Positions 34,805-47,260 are shown, counted from the stretch's first letter. The stretch: 64,000 nt of DNA from Oreohelix idahoensis (GCA_024509875.1 JAMPIV010017555.1:62001-126000), one strand, 5' to 3'. The notes: generated by a model not told the origin, from the sequence alone. Translations and numbers: made by a program.

Positions 34805-36823
34805 TGTCGTGTGAAATTCTAATCCACATATATAAATTAAAACGTAAATGTAAAGCCTAACAAATAAATTCAATAAAAGGAAAGAAGAATGGTAAAGAAC
34901 AGTGCTGTCACAATGACTGTACTCGAAATCCTCCTTGTTTTCTCCTTCGTCTGCAAATTGTAACGTTTCACGTTGATAGTAAAAGCCTACTGCTTCAATA
35001 CCCGCTTTGTACGATAAAACGTGTACTGCCTTTCTAAGAAAAACCTTGAGATACGCAAGCTGACCTATATTTAATATTCCATTCATGTCATTTTATACAC
35101 TAAGTTACCATAAACGAAAGACAGATGGACTAAGGATAGAAAGAAAGGGAGGGGCTGAAAGCCGGAACGCAGGCAATACTACCACAGTCTCGCGATACAC
35201 AATTACTACCATCACGCGTGTAAGGCCACAAGCACTAGCTTTTTTTCAAATCGACAGTGATAAAAAACACTACCCATACGAGTTAGGTTTTAAAAACCTG
35301 AAAAACGCTTATTAGGAAACATGACACTATACTGGTTTACGTTTGAAAACATTACAGTACCCAGACACCACATCGTATTCGAAGTGAACAGGAGGTAGAA
35401 GAAAATGCATATTTTGAACGCAGCCCCTTAGCCCCATTAAATTTATATATTTGGGTTCCTTAGGACTTGCTGACAAAGAATATGTTAAACGTTACTCAAA
35501 TAGTCTAGGAATTAACAAATTATAGCCAAAAGAAATAGTGAGGGATGTCAGACAACACCAAAATCAGAATCGCTCAGTGGCAGATTTTCACACCACCATT
35601 GTACGGGAAATAGGTCCCCATGTTACCTCCTATTTGATTGGCGGAAAGTAAATGTAAGGCTAAACACGATTAGTCGGACTATAAATATTGATTCTTTGTT
35701 GTTAGGGAAACGTGAGTAGGAGTACTTTTTTTCAAACGCTTGTGTAAACATGGCACGATTGGTTAGACCCGCCAATATAGTCAATCAGAGGCGTCAGGTC
35801 AGCACGACATTTTCGAATAAACTTATTAAAGAACCAGTGCGTTGAGCGCCAGTGCATATTTTTCTAAATGAAAGCCTGGGACATCGGCAGCTCGAAATTG
35901 TGCTATATTCATTGCCAGTCAACGTAACTGTGTATTATTCCATGAATTGTGGGACCGTGGTCCTAAAGTTATTGAGCAGCACCTGGTCTGAGCTTTGCTG
36001 AACCTAGAGGCTGACAGCATACTCCTGGGTCCAGATAGTGACCAGTGAGGTGTCTCCAGAACCCAGGGAGGCTATCGAGCAGAGGAGTCTTTCCTGCCGC
36101 CATCACGAAAGATAAGCGTCTGTGGCCAGAGAAGCTCAACATTATCCCCCCCCCCCCCTCTCAAAATCTGACTTTATAATAAAACAGAGGGAAAATACAG
36201 TGTTTAAATTGATAGGAACTGTGAACTTTTCCCCATACTATTTCCAAGATAAACAAACACTTGAAGTCATGATGACAAATAACAACATAGCTTGAAAAAA
36301 CAAAACCAGTATTACCTCATATTACTACTACACAACTGACACACATAGGATAATATTAATAAAATATGTCACTACAAGGTTCATATTGATAAATTCTGTA
36401 CATATAAATTGTAATTACAATTGATTGTGATTCCTGGTTCACTTTGTATTTGAATCAGGACACATATATTAGTGAAAGTAATTAATACATATTTATATTT
36501 GAAACTTTACCAGTGACTCATTTAAGATAGTCTTATAGAGTGTTAAATGTGTGTGAGTGTCACAGTGTTGTCAAGTGTGGTAGAATAAATTAAATTGTTT
36601 ATCTGTCTGTTCTTGTTGTGACTTACACTTCATCATATACATACCCTAGACATTTAACGTAGTCATCACAATATTCCAGAATAATTCTGACTGAGGTATA
36701 ATGTGGTAGCAAGTAAGGTTATCTGCAAAACACTACACCTATTAGATACAGATACCTTCACAGCTGATCTCAGTCAGTACACTAAGTCCCCTATAAATAT
36801 TTATAACATCCCACTTTACCACA
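34805..36823 (+). repeat. 3' LTR of Gypsy 2
   Basis: Partner of the 5' LTR with the same length and ends. Small differences include AATGAA in place of the AATAAA at the equivalent of 29661. Confidence 0.93.
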
Positions 36824-36828
36824 TTAAC

Positions 36829-37021
36829 CGGACATTTTATTGGAGAACCAGATAAGAGTTAAAAAAGCACGGGAAATCTCTAAATTTCAATAAGTAACAC
36901 CGGGACTAGGACACTGAAGAAACACGTAGTCAGAGGCGAATCTATTGCACAATTAAAGACATCCCAGACGAGTGTAACAGAACGATTCGTCTCTTTTATT
37001 TCTCTGAGCATAAAACGTTTG
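36829..37021. other. Unassigned short stretch
   Basis: Between Gypsy 2 and dispersed repeat 2. Nothing recognised. Confidence 0.35.
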
Positions 37022-37280
37022 TAGCCAAGATTGGCTTATTGGTAGTACCAGAAGAAAGTTCTATCTCTGGAACCAAGTGAAGGTAAAATTGGACTGACGT
37101 TGTGAGATACGCCATCATAAGAGGATCTTATAGACAGCCGCAGAACAAACTAGAAAGTTACTTCTTGACGTTCTGGAAACGTGCGGCGCCTGAACTTTGA
37201 CCTGAGACGATCGAGAGCAGAGTGATAGGAACTAACCCAGCGGGAGAAGAAACAACCATTGGCTGCGAAGTGAAAATATC
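37022..37280 (+). repeat. Dispersed repeat family 2, copy 1
   Basis: A diverged copy fills 63741-64000 in the same orientation. Shared stretches include TATCTCTGGAACCAAG, TGGACTGACGTTGTG, CGCCATCATAAGAGG, ACGTGCGGCGCCT and AGCGGGAG. No coding capacity was seen. The second copy contains a TATAAAAAG motif, so a promoter-bearing LTR is possible. Confidence 0.65.
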
Positions 37281-37584
37281 CGCTGCCAAACATGACCTCC
37301 TTTATTCAGTTTTTTTTCGTACGCCCGCTAATACTCGAGGCGAAATCTCAGGTTATTATTAATATTTTAACCTGACATTGATTTTTACGTGAGTATCCCT
37401 TTGTTTCTTGTACATAGACAGGTGTCCCTCGCCATTCAGGCAAATACTCTCCGATTTCGGAGGTACCCATTAGAGCTGGGTCGGCTCAGGAGCCGCCAGT
37501 CCCTGGTCGACGACACTCCTTCAAATGTCCTCGCCAGGTCTCGTGTTAATCCAGTCCAAATTCCGGTCAACGAAAAACCCTCAA

Positions 37585-37662
37585 ATGTCGTCGCCCGGGT
37601 TTGATCCTGTATCACCCGGTCGCCAGAGCAGTGTTCTAACCACTACGCTAGCGCGGCCCCCC
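37585..37662 (-). repeat. tRNA-derived SINE head
   Basis: On the minus strand TAGCGTAGTGG (37650-37640) is a perfect Pol III A box and GGATCAAACCC (37607-37597) is an 8/11 B box at normal tRNA spacing. The flanking acceptor arm does not form a proper tRNA, so this is a SINE-like promoter rather than a working tRNA gene. Confidence 0.65.
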
Positions 37663-37884
37663 TTTATTCAGTTAAATCCCATTCAAGTGGTGAAATCCTT
37701 TTCATAACTATTCAAATTATTTCTTTTAAACTGTTAAACTTAAAGTGACTATTAATTTTTTTAAATTTGTAATGTTAAAAATTTAACTTCGATTCAATCC
37801 TGTTAAATGTACTACATGTTTGTCTCAGTCAAAGTTACTAAACATACACTCTAAACAGAGCTCTATATATATATATTATAATAA

Positions 37885-38190
37885 TAATTCCACTGATTAA
37901 CTCAGCGGTGGGGTTTTAACGAGCTAGAATAACCATTGCTTACATTCTTCATAAAAGTGTCGGCAGATTACAGAATTAACGTGCTCAGCGACAGCCAGCA
38001 TTGTTTTTGCTTATCTGAATATCTTGTGAAGACTCCCATGTGATAGAAGCTTTACTACTCTTCTATCGACATTTCTGCCAAGAGTAATCTTGTGTAAAGA
38101 TAGACTCCATTGAAGCCTATAATAGATACTCTTGAACTTTGTCCACTGTAAGACCACTACTGCCAAGCATGGGAGGCAATACCGTTACAC
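37885..38190. repeat. Dispersed repeat family 1, copy 2
   Basis: A diverged direct copy of 9745-10040, again after a short AT repeat (37865-37885). Confidence 0.6.
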
Positions 38191-38302
38191 AAATTCAGGA
38201 AAGGAAGCACAGTTTGAGATAATAGCAATAATACGAAATATCATCGAAGACAAATGACATAGACAACACACAGAGGCAGATATAACAGAGACATAATATT
38301 CC

Positions 38303-38493
38303 TTACCAAGAAGAGATCAAGTAATAGTATTCAAATTAAGAGCCGGCTACTGTAGAATCAAATACCAACTGTTCAACAAATTAACAATCAAACAGACAGA
38401 CATACGGACGTGAGGGAGAAGACTGTACACAGAAGAACACATCATTTATGAATGTCGGCTCCACAAAAAGAGCAGGCTGACAACGTGGCTTTC
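38303..38493 (+). pseudogene. LINE C-terminal (RNase H-proximal) fragment
   Basis: The frame LPRRDQVIVFKLRAGY, then a basic region with one stop after TDIRT, then TEEHIIYECRLHKK matches the conserved zinc-binding C-terminus of Jockey/I-type LINE proteins (an R-x-GH-like block, then EH...C). About 60 codons survive with no RT nearby. Confidence 0.6.
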
Positions 38494-38912
38494 ACCAACC
38501 CATATGAGGATCAACGAGAGAAGCCTGAGACAGAATGCCAACGTTGTGACACAAATAGATGTCGTTATATGAGAACGAAAGACGAATATGAAGAAACATT
38601 GAGAAATCTGGTAATCTATACTGTGACATTCTAGCTGCTCCAAATCTGTTTGCCAACATTCTGTAACAGACATACGGGCCGTGCCAGATTGTTGACGTCT
38701 GTACATGCCTCAGAGTTGATGGAAATCAAACACACATTACTCACACATAAGATAATGATAACACTACATAACATACTCACGGACATGAGTAACTAACAAA
38801 ATAAATATAGATTCTTCATGAAAGAGCATCATCATTTTGTTAAGCCAAAGGAAATTATATGGATAATAAACATAAAATACATTTAGCAAAGGGTTTACAA
38901 ATTATATTACAG
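38494..38912. other. Unassigned stretch
   Basis: No gene recognised. It ends at the Helitron terminus. Confidence 0.35.
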
Positions 38913-39049
38913 CTAGCGGTCATACCCGGCTTTGCCCGGATCAATGTCGGAATGGGTGAAAGTCCGGTGTGCTACGAATCGTTTTAAGTAGGTTCAATTT
39001 TTTTTCTTTAACTATATTATTGCACTGAAGTGTGCTTCTAACACAAATA

Positions 39050-39640
39050 ATTTAAGTTAGGGCTTCTTTGTAGACAACTTTCGTAGTAGAGTCATTTGGT
39101 GACAACACGTATAGGTGTTCCGGCGTGCTAACTCGGGAAAATGCCACATACAGTTGCCCATGTGAAAAGCACTCATCGCGCTAGTCGACGCCGGCCACGT
39201 GAAGCGTTTGACCTTGTGCTGTGTTAATGGTCATTGAAGAACAGACTCTTTTAGGGAATTTGAAGTTTCTTAAAATAGAATGGCAGATCGGAGGGAATCA
39301 TCGGGATTCTTGGGATGCATACGTTCTCCCCGCTACCACGACCTGTCAGGATGGTGGCCTCCACTATCTAGTTCTTCAAAGATGCAATTTGGAGTCCAGT
39401 GCCATTACACAGTTTGGGCGGGCTAAGATTGCGGAGTAAATGACTGGTACACCAACTTTTAAACGTAGTTCGTGAGACGGTAACCCAGAAGGATTTAAAG
39501 AGTAAAATCTCGACTGGGTAATGTACAGAGCCTTGTTCGTCCAATGTGGTATCAACGGCCTTGTATGTACGGGAAGGGGAGTCAAACTGATCTAATATAA
39601 AATTATTTATTTTAGTTGCAGTATCATTTTTATGTCTGTA
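39050..39640 (-). pseudogene. Helitron Pif1-type helicase, C-terminal part
   Basis: Minus-strand frames give NNFILDQFDS, then HYPVEIL, then a block SLNPSGLPSHELRLKVGVPV, then MTINTAQGQTL and FSHGQLYVAFSRV, the last motifs of Pif1/RecD-like Helitron helicases (39240-39060). Frameshifts and a stop after VAGVD break the frame. It continues on minus to the terminus at 38913. Confidence 0.8.
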
Positions 39641-42229
39641 GTGAAGTGAATCTGTATGACAACACGCTCTAAATTTCCCCGCTTAAAAAGTAGCTATAAT
39701 ATTTGAATCTAAAAATAACTACAGTATTTGAAATTTGTCTAAGAACCCAGTCAAATTTACCGCCAAAAATGTATCTAGTGTAGTTTGAATTTGTCTAGGA
39801 ACCAAGTCAAAATGTACCGCCCACCAAAAATTATCTAAGAGCATAGTACAAATTTAACAATTAATCATAGTGCTTCTTTTTTTTGGGTAAGGATAAAGAA
39901 ACCTTTATGACTTGGTAAAAATATCTATTTTGTATTTTTGACCAAACGAAGATATTAAATTTTTTAACAACTAAAAATACTTAAACTGAAAGAGATGTCT
40001 CGAATTGTAGCGCTGAAATTGCTTAACACATATGCATAAAGTTTCCCTCAGTAAGTGTTAGTAGTGATTTAACTTAGTATTTTTTTTCTGGAGTGACACC
40101 CTGTTCAAAGATCATGTGATAAAAGTACAGGAAAGGTTAGAATGAAGTAATCAATAGGTCACATGCTGTTTTGTACTTAACATGATTATCGTACGGAAGC
40201 CAAGCACGGGCTAAGGACCATACCATTGAATAAATACAGAGAGAAAATTATCACATGAAACTGACTGTAAGGAAAGAAATTCTATGTCTTGTGCAACTTG
40301 TTCGCACAATAACTGAAAAAAGGGTAAGACTTCATGTTGTTCGTGTGTGAGTGGATTGAGGTAGACTTCTACATGGAACGTGGTTATCCTTTTGTTCCAG
40401 GTTGTATCACGACATTACCTCGTGGCTGCATTCACTTGAGAGGAAGTTTGCTGGTGATGAGAGCTTCTCATAAATCTGGAGTCAGATCCCATCTTCTCAG
40501 TCAGGAGCTACAAGTCTCGTGGTCCTGACATGTGTATATCTAGCAGCATCTACATCCTAAGATAAGTACTTTATAAAAGGCCAGTGATAGTTCATCCAAA
40601 CCATTCACCAAATAGTAACCATACCAGAACTACAATCCCTTTTTCTAGGATGAATATAAAGACATAGAAAAATATAAAGAAAACTTACAGCACAGGGATA
40701 GCAGAAGTTAGCAGTCAGAAGAACATAAATTGTGACTTGTTTTCCTGTGAACAGTATTCAAAATTGGAAATGATTTTCCCATATATTTATTTTAATTTGT
40801 AAATACCATTTTATTGCTTTTGAGTATTCCTGACCTGAAAAGATTGAGGTTCAGGACAATTAAATTGTATATTGTAACGGCCAGAAATGTAACGGCCACC
40901 AGAAATGTAACGTACTGTTTATGCGTGATGTGAAAGCTGGCAGAGTGAACGTGTCGTTTATCACCTGGACTGTGTAATGTTGCGGTTTTGATGTAGGTCA
41001 CCAGCGTGAGGCGCTGCCAGGGGTAATATGATCACTCACACAAAACAGAGTACATGTTATAGATGTGTGGTACTGGTATTATGATGTGCTGAGTGTGGGT
41101 GTAGACAAGAACGCGAATGTTTGAAGCTCTTAGTAAAGTCAATAATGCACCCATACACTCGTATGCAGTAGTCAATGATGAATTGAAGACTGCTGGCACG
41201 TTTCAAACATTTATTTACGAAACTGACAGTAGCATCAACAGGACAGTCAAATCGACAAGATCAAGGACTTCACATAAATAATGAATGACTGTTAAATGTC
41301 TGGTAATCAAAGGCGTGCATCATACATCAACTAGGACATACCCAAACATCATGTGTCCTAATGTTACAGTTTATAATGTAGCTTCCGTACCATTGACTCA
41401 GCGCGTCAGGTACTTAATTAGCTCTGTCGTCCAACAAACGAGCTCCTAAATTGCGTAGCAATAACACATAAGGCTGTTATCCAACTGGCATAGCTCGCTG
41501 AAAAATATTGACCGTAATCCAGGGCCTCAATATTTAGACAGCTGTGTATCCTTTGTTAGCAGGCACGATCAAACCATGCTAAACATATATGCCGCCAACC
41601 TGCGGCGTCCACAATAATTTATCATCATCATTAGGCTTATGTTCAATTGAAAACACATAGTCTCATTTGGCTAGAACAAGAAGCAAAGAAGGAATTCTGT
41701 CTCTCAAGATCTGTGAGCTTCACTCGCAGATAGGTAATTTCAAATGTTCTGCAACCAAAGGCATATTAATATGAATGTCATTTACCTTTTACAGAATCCT
41801 CCGGATACACACTTAATAAATGTCGTCACTCTTGACGAACAAAGAATCACTGGGGAACACATTGACATTTCAGTCATATCGAAAACTTTCCAACCCCCAG
41901 GATGATATAGAGAAAATTACCACGGACAACATGTCCGGCAGCCCACAAAAAAAACAACCTCCCTGACGGAAGTTTCCTCAGTTCGCGCCCAGAACTCGCG
42001 CATGCCTAGACAGCATAAAACTAAAGCATCGTTAATCTTTGTGGGATCACAAGAGGTAGCAGTTAGGGACTCAGAGTACTACATCATCATCATCTTCTCT
42101 GGGAACTTACATAGCTTGACCCCACTTTGATGTCTATACACCCTTGCTCTTTTCAGAGAAGGGAGTATTACTTATAAGACCAGTCTCTTATCTGGCACTA
42201 TCCTGGTATCCTCTGATACACCTATTTGT
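39641..42229. other. Unrecognised ~2.6 kb segment inside the Helitron
   Basis: It separates two helicase fragments that should be contiguous (upstream ends ...ERAV, downstream starts KNDTATKINN). It holds a short two-copy ~50 bp repeat near 39715-39830 and a doubled GAAATGTAACGGCCA motif near 40886. No ORF with a recognisable domain and no confident element ends were found. Confidence 0.45.
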
Positions 42230-43030
42230 CCAGGATACCCCATATTTTAGTAACATCAAAACCTCTTATGACAATGTCCCGAAACAGCACGTTCTTAAAC
42301 CATGATTGAGATTTACTTCGTAAAATGATTATGTCCGGATAAACAGAATTGATCAACTCATAGATATAGTGAACTGTACATACCTCAGTATTATTCTAAC
42401 TGAGTTCTCCTTCCTGTAACGGTAAGTACTTGTTTCCAACTTCAACAACACACCTTCAAAGAGAGCCATATCGATGTTCCCGAAAATTTGAGCGCGCATA
42501 TTCTTTGAGAAGGATAGGTTTCAACGTAAGGTCAAATGAAACATCTTGTTAAACAGACATTCGCTTCGTCTGCCCATGTACCTCTTGGGAAAACGTGTAA
42601 AGTTTTCCCTAAATCGCCTGCAGATAATACGGCCTCACCACCAGTGAGTCAGGTTTTTGCCTCTTCTATCTCTCAAATTCATATCTTGGTATTTGATAGA
42701 ACTGTAATGCAACATTGTGCTCTCATCCCACACATTGAGCCAACACTTTTGCAGCAATTTTGCTGTGGCGCTCTGTTTAGAAATATTACACGCAAAACTT
42801 TGATCATATTGACATAAATTGAGTAGCAACTTAATCATTGCATGGGCCATTTTGCCACCTTGTAGCAACGTCACAGCTATTCCTGAAGAAGCCACGGCCA
42901 GGACAATATCATCATGAGATCTTATTTTGGCGGAAAGCTTTATAAGGATGGCCTTTCCCGTACTGCCAGGAGCATCTAAAAATAATACCTGTCCTGAACT
43001 ATTTTCAACACACGCGAGAACGGAGTCTTA
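42230..43030 (-). pseudogene. Helitron helicase, N-terminal part
   Basis: The minus frame starts near 43025 with DSVLACVENSSGQVLFLDAP, directly followed by GSTGKAILI, a Walker A motif (~42967-42953). Next come DIVLAVASSGIA, a degenerate Walker B region (VWDESTM), a block resembling AGDFR in a shifted frame, and ELINSVYPDI. This is the order in Helitron Pif1 helicases. Several frameshifts are present. Confidence 0.8.
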
Positions 43031-43330
43031 AACTGTAAATTGATCAGTGTTTAAGCGGGTCTCATCTCTACTCACATCTTGTAACAACACTTGTTGATCA
43101 TTGTGATGGACGAACTCGGCTGACCCTGAACTTTGTTGTAACTTCTTGTAAAAACGTTTATTCTTTCACGTGGATTCATTAGCTATGAAACTGTTCCACA
43201 GAGGGCAAACACGTTTGCTGATTGATATGCGGAAAGTTTACCTATCGTTGATTCTGGTCATCGCATTGATTTAAGGAGAGATCAAATCACGCCCACTAAC
43301 ATCTCTTGAACAATCATAGGCAGTTATTTT

Positions 43331-43690
43331 AATTAACTTGGCCAGTGGGGGGGGGGGGGGGGGGGGGGGGGGTGTCGTCGCCAGAATCAAACAGGCACAG
43401 CGACCAAGATCAAAGAGACGGACTGAGGGATTTTAGGGGAGACTATCGGCGTTATCAAAGACAGTAGTGGTCCCTGATACGAGACGCAGTTGCTTGCCGC
43501 TAATTTCGCGTCTCGGTGTCAATCGTAGAACCGAGCGAACGGGGAAACCGAAACGGGCAGCAGCGAACGGAGATACGAAGACCAGGGTGCGGTTTCTTCT
43601 CTTGATTTGGCGGTCAGATCCCCAAAAGTTCGTGAGATCAAATAAGCTGTCAAGTTTATTATGTCCCACTCAACTTACATTCCATTTTAG
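43331..43690. other. G-run and GC-rich unassigned segment
   Basis: A ~26-nt G-run (43347-43372) precedes a CpG-rich stretch unlike its AT-rich surroundings. A 78-codon frame on minus and a 75-codon frame on plus cover it, but neither has a recognisable domain. Confidence 0.35.
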
Positions 43691-45669
43691 CTAAATAGAC
43701 CATGAAGACTAGACACGTTATCACTCGCTGGCCAGACCTTTACAGAGGCACTAGCTTTATTGAAATCTTGTTATAGATTTTCCCCTGGATTTTATATATA
43801 AATTTGCAGTGTTTTCTATTCTGTGAAAAGCGGTAATATATATTGCGTAAAGTGATCAGTGGTCTAGTTCAGTCATTCTATTTCAATGGATTTTGTGTTA
43901 ATTTAAATCTATTAAATTAAACCATCTCAATAGTTCCAGTTGTAAATATAATGATCTATCTATTATATTATTTCAAAAGATAATAGATGCTTAAATTAAC
44001 TTTTAAAGTCGCGAAGGAATTTATAATTAATAAATTCAGTTAAGTCCTAGTTTTATAGATTTGTTTTAACCACTAGAATTCGCGCAGTGTTTATTAAATA
44101 CATAATTAAATACTCGAGTGTATTATAGGCTTAACGGGAAATTTATCGCGCTTGATTTTTCGGTATGTTACATGTCTTTTTTCTTTTATACAGAGTGATC
44201 GTACCTGCGGTCCCAGCTAAATAAAGAAAGAAATAAAGAAATCATCCTATAAACTTCCAGTCATATTGAAGAAACATTTCTTTTAAAATATAATCTTGTG
44301 GCTGTCCTTGCGACCTAGCTGTCAGAATTAAATGAAATAAAGCCCACCCAAGAACATTTTAAAGAATAATCATCAAATTACCCTTGCAAACCTGTAAGAT
44401 AAACTGGAAGGTACTCATCGCCAGTAGCGATATCCTATTTACTGTTTACTGTGAGAGAGTACATATTCTCCTGACTGTGACAGCCTAGTTTTTTTCCTCA
44501 ATTGGATTTAATAAAACTATCATCACGCATTGAAGGAATTTTACCATAGCGGAGGATTAAAAGAGACCATTTCATTTTCACCCCTGTGCCGAACTGGGTT
44601 AGTGCCATCCCTTAGACTCCTTATATATATATATAATAAAAACACGAGAACTCTTAGTCTTCGAGTCTTGCGATAAGTGAGAATATTTGTTACCAACAAA
44701 CCCTCGCAAACATCTGGGGCGGGACATCGAAGGACTAGACAGTTCATATGTCAAACGATTACTTGCTGTTTTTATATACTTTTTATGGATCGTCTGAGGC
44801 TGCATTCGGTAAGTGTGTGAGTATATGAGTGTGGATCCTCACGCGTGTGTATGAATGACAGGAAATTTAATCGTTTTCTTTTGTAAACCTGTTGTTAACT
44901 TTCTTGCCTAGTAATATAATTTTTCTGTATTCCCTGCATTGTTCCTTTAAGGGGGAGTTGCTAATTGGTTAACTCTGTTTAAAAACCCCCTCCTTTCCAT
45001 TTGCTTAGTAAAGGGAAGAACAGCTGGGAAGAACAGGTTTTTTTTCTATCACCTATACCTAACTTTGTAACACCTCTTTCAGAGTAATTAACTTCACTGT
45101 TAGGTTAACGTACCTATGTTCCTGATATTATCTATCTCTGAACTGGGTTTGTCTTTGTCTAATAAGCGGGAAGGGCTTAGTCGATACCAATCTTCTTCAC
45201 CCCTCCCAAATTTGTTATTTGCATTTGTGTACTTATGATAATTTATGTAATACCTGATATTTGTTAGTGATTGATGTTTAAAGTGAATAAAATCACATAA
45301 ACTCATTTAGTTCTGTGTGTTGGATATACCCACAGCCCAACATTTCCCCTATTCGTTTAATATAGTTTGTATCTACATCGTCTGTGTGTGTGAAAAACAC
45401 CAAATCGGTGTGCGCGCAGAAGCGAGTCTGGAAAACTGGCAAATAATTGTTTGACCAGGAGAGCGGAAGAGAAGATTGAGAGAAGCGATTTGTCGTAAAT
45501 AAGTCTGTCTTTACTCTCCTCCAGCACGCTGTGAAGCAACTATTTAATATCTACATTTTCTATCACTGAGCTTTCCATCATCATTTTCCACTCTAAACCG
45601 GACCACTATTTCTAAGACTCTTTTCTCTCAAAATAAATTTACGACAATCATATATCGTTTCTTGCAGAT
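43691..45669. other. ~2 kb unassigned AT-rich DNA
   Basis: No gene, element ends or repeat partner seen in the window. Confidence 0.4.
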
Positions 45670-46101
45670 CTAGTCGATCAAAAGCAGTAGATTCTGAATC
45701 ACTTGTTTGTGGAAGACCACACTCTTGAAAGTTTTTTTTTTCTGAGAAAGACTGTATATTTTTAGTTCAATTAAACCAGGATTGTATATTTCATCGCTGT
45801 ATGGCAAGTTTTCTATAGACTGTTCATGGCGAATTCGGTGTAAAATATCTTTTGACGTACTGTCTCTGTGTGAAAGCAACAGAGAAAATGGTTCAGATAC
45901 GTTGTCGTCGTCCATCACAGACTCGATTGATTTATTTATGTTCACTCCTGATTTATAAATCATAGGTTTATAGTGTAAAGGACTTTTTTGGTTAGGAAAT
46001 GCTCTTGCCATGGATGTAAGTTGTTTTCGTACATCTTTATGGTTTACGACGATATTTAACAGCAAACTGAACGTTATAAATTTCACGGAAAATGAAAACA
46101 T
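45670..46101 (-). CDS. Putative small secreted protein (hypothetical)
   Basis: 143 residues from ATG 46101. The frame has a second ATG 14 codons upstream, but this start places a signal-peptide-like hydrophobic run (residues ~3-20, FSFSVKFITFSLLLNIVV) at the N-terminus. The rest is hydrophilic with no Cys, no transmembrane segment and no clear dibasic processing sites. I do not recognise a family. The absence of transposon motifs makes it the best host-gene candidate in the window, but it could be a chance ORF. No introns or promoter can be assigned. Confidence 0.25.
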   Translation of the reverse strand: MFSFSVKFITFSLLLNIVVNHKDVRKQLTSMARAFPNQKSPLHYKPMIYKSGVNINKSIESVMDDDNVSEPFSLLLSHRDSTSKDILHRIRHEQSIENLPYSDEIYNPGLIELKIYSLSQKKKTFKSVVFHKQVIQNLLLLID

Positions 46102-46509
46102 AAAAAGGATTATTGTGAGTTGTCTATTTGATCTGGGATGCATGCCCTCGAGGACATTTTTAGAACAAGTAAACCCTAAAAGTCTCTCTTACATTGTTTC
46201 GAAATATCTCTTATAGTTTAGCTGTCGTATCGGATTTAATGTGCCACTCGCACGATTTTTCAGACTTACGCAATGTGTCTTCACTGTTCAGCCTCTGATG
46301 TCGTACCATGATGATGGCTTAAAAGCTTCCCAGAAAAATGAAATGTCCAATATGCTGGAGAAAACCGCATCAAAATCGGTTCAGCCGTTTTCGAGTTTTA
46401 AGGTAACAGACATACGTTGCCTTTTATACGAGGTAGCTTCAAAAGGTTCCCGGAATTTGTGTATTGTATAGAAATAAGTAACAATACAATTATTTACACT
46501 ACATTTCCT

Positions 46510-47243
46510 TCAAAATAATTTCGTTCGGCAACAACACACTATTGCAAACGTCCATACAGCTGTTGGAAACCTTCCTAGAACCCATTCTTTGACACCTCTC
46601 TCAGTTGCTTTGTCGCAATGGTGATACCTCAGCATCCATGAATCTCTGTCTTTCAGTGCTGATTTTAGGCGAGGGAACAAGAAAAAATCAGGCGGTGCCA
46701 CATAGGGAGAATATGGACGATGTTCCAGGGTAGTCACATTGTGCGTTGCGAGGTACTGCTTCACCAGTAGTGATCGATGGGCTGGCGCATTGTCATGCAG
46801 CAGAACCCAACTGTTTGTTCTCCATATTTCTGGGCGTTTCCTTCTGATCGCACCTCTTACACAACGGAGGATATCAACGTACATTTCCTTGTTAACGGTT
46901 CGGTCTTCAGGAATGAATTCATGCAGACAATACCCTGGGAATAAAAGAAACACGTCCAACATAACTTGTCCTTTGCTCTTGTCCAAACGAAATTTATGTG
47001 TCCGGAGAGATGAGGGTGATTTCCATTCAGAGGACTGACGTTTTGTCTGAGGATCGAACAAAAAACACCACGTCTCATCTCCTGTGATTATATTGTTGAG
47101 AAAATTGCTATCGTGATCTGAGGGTGACATTTGTACGTTGTTCAATCAAGGACATTTTCAACTCCGACGATGCTACGTGCTCTTCACACAAACAAACTTC
47201 TGTAACTTCTGTTCGAGAGTACACGTGAAGGTTACATCAGCCA
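46510..47243 (-). pseudogene. Mariner DD34D transposase lacking its DNA-binding domain
   Basis: The catalytic domain is well preserved on minus: D in IITGDETWC, D in VLLHDNAPAH and D in VAPPDFFLF, with 34 residues between the last two (DD34D). An ATG at 47243 starts a short N-terminal piece (MADVTFTCTLEQKLQ), followed by stops and then NNIITGDETW. The ~120-residue paired helix-turn-helix expected between them is missing. The start lies ~18 bp from the nested insertion, which therefore hit the 5' leader. Confidence 0.85.
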
Positions 47244-47260
47244 TGTCGTTTCCTAAAGGC

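Larger units (their letters stand above)
28598..36823 (+). mobile_element. Gypsy-type LTR retrotransposon 2, young, protease-less
   Basis: An 8226 bp insertion flanked by a perfect TTAAC duplication (28593-28597 and 36824-36828). The two LTRs are both 2019 bp, with only scattered differences by eye, implying recent insertion. The internal 4.2 kb encodes Gag fused to an integrase N-terminal remnant, then integrase C-terminus, RT and RNase H. The internal region is clearly homologous to Gypsy 1 while the LTR sequences are not obviously alignable. It is ~430 bp shorter internally, mostly because protease is absent. Confidence 0.94.
38913..43330 (-). mobile_element. Degraded Helitron with internal insertion
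   Basis: The minus-strand 3' end shows the Helitron signature: a short GC hairpin (CCGGGCAAAGCCGGG, 38940-38926) followed 8 nt later by CTAG (38916-38913). Two helicase fragments lie in the correct order on minus, at 43030-42230 and 39640-39050. They are separated by ~2.6 kb of unrelated DNA. The Rep domain and the 5' end were not identified. Confidence 0.75.

Noticed and set aside
37585..37662. Functional tRNA gene
   Set aside because: A and B boxes are present but the acceptor and anticodon arms do not form a standard tRNA; kept as a SINE head.
43433..43694. Overlapping 75-78 codon frames in a GC-rich patch
   Set aside because: Open on both strands because of base composition; no recognisable domain.
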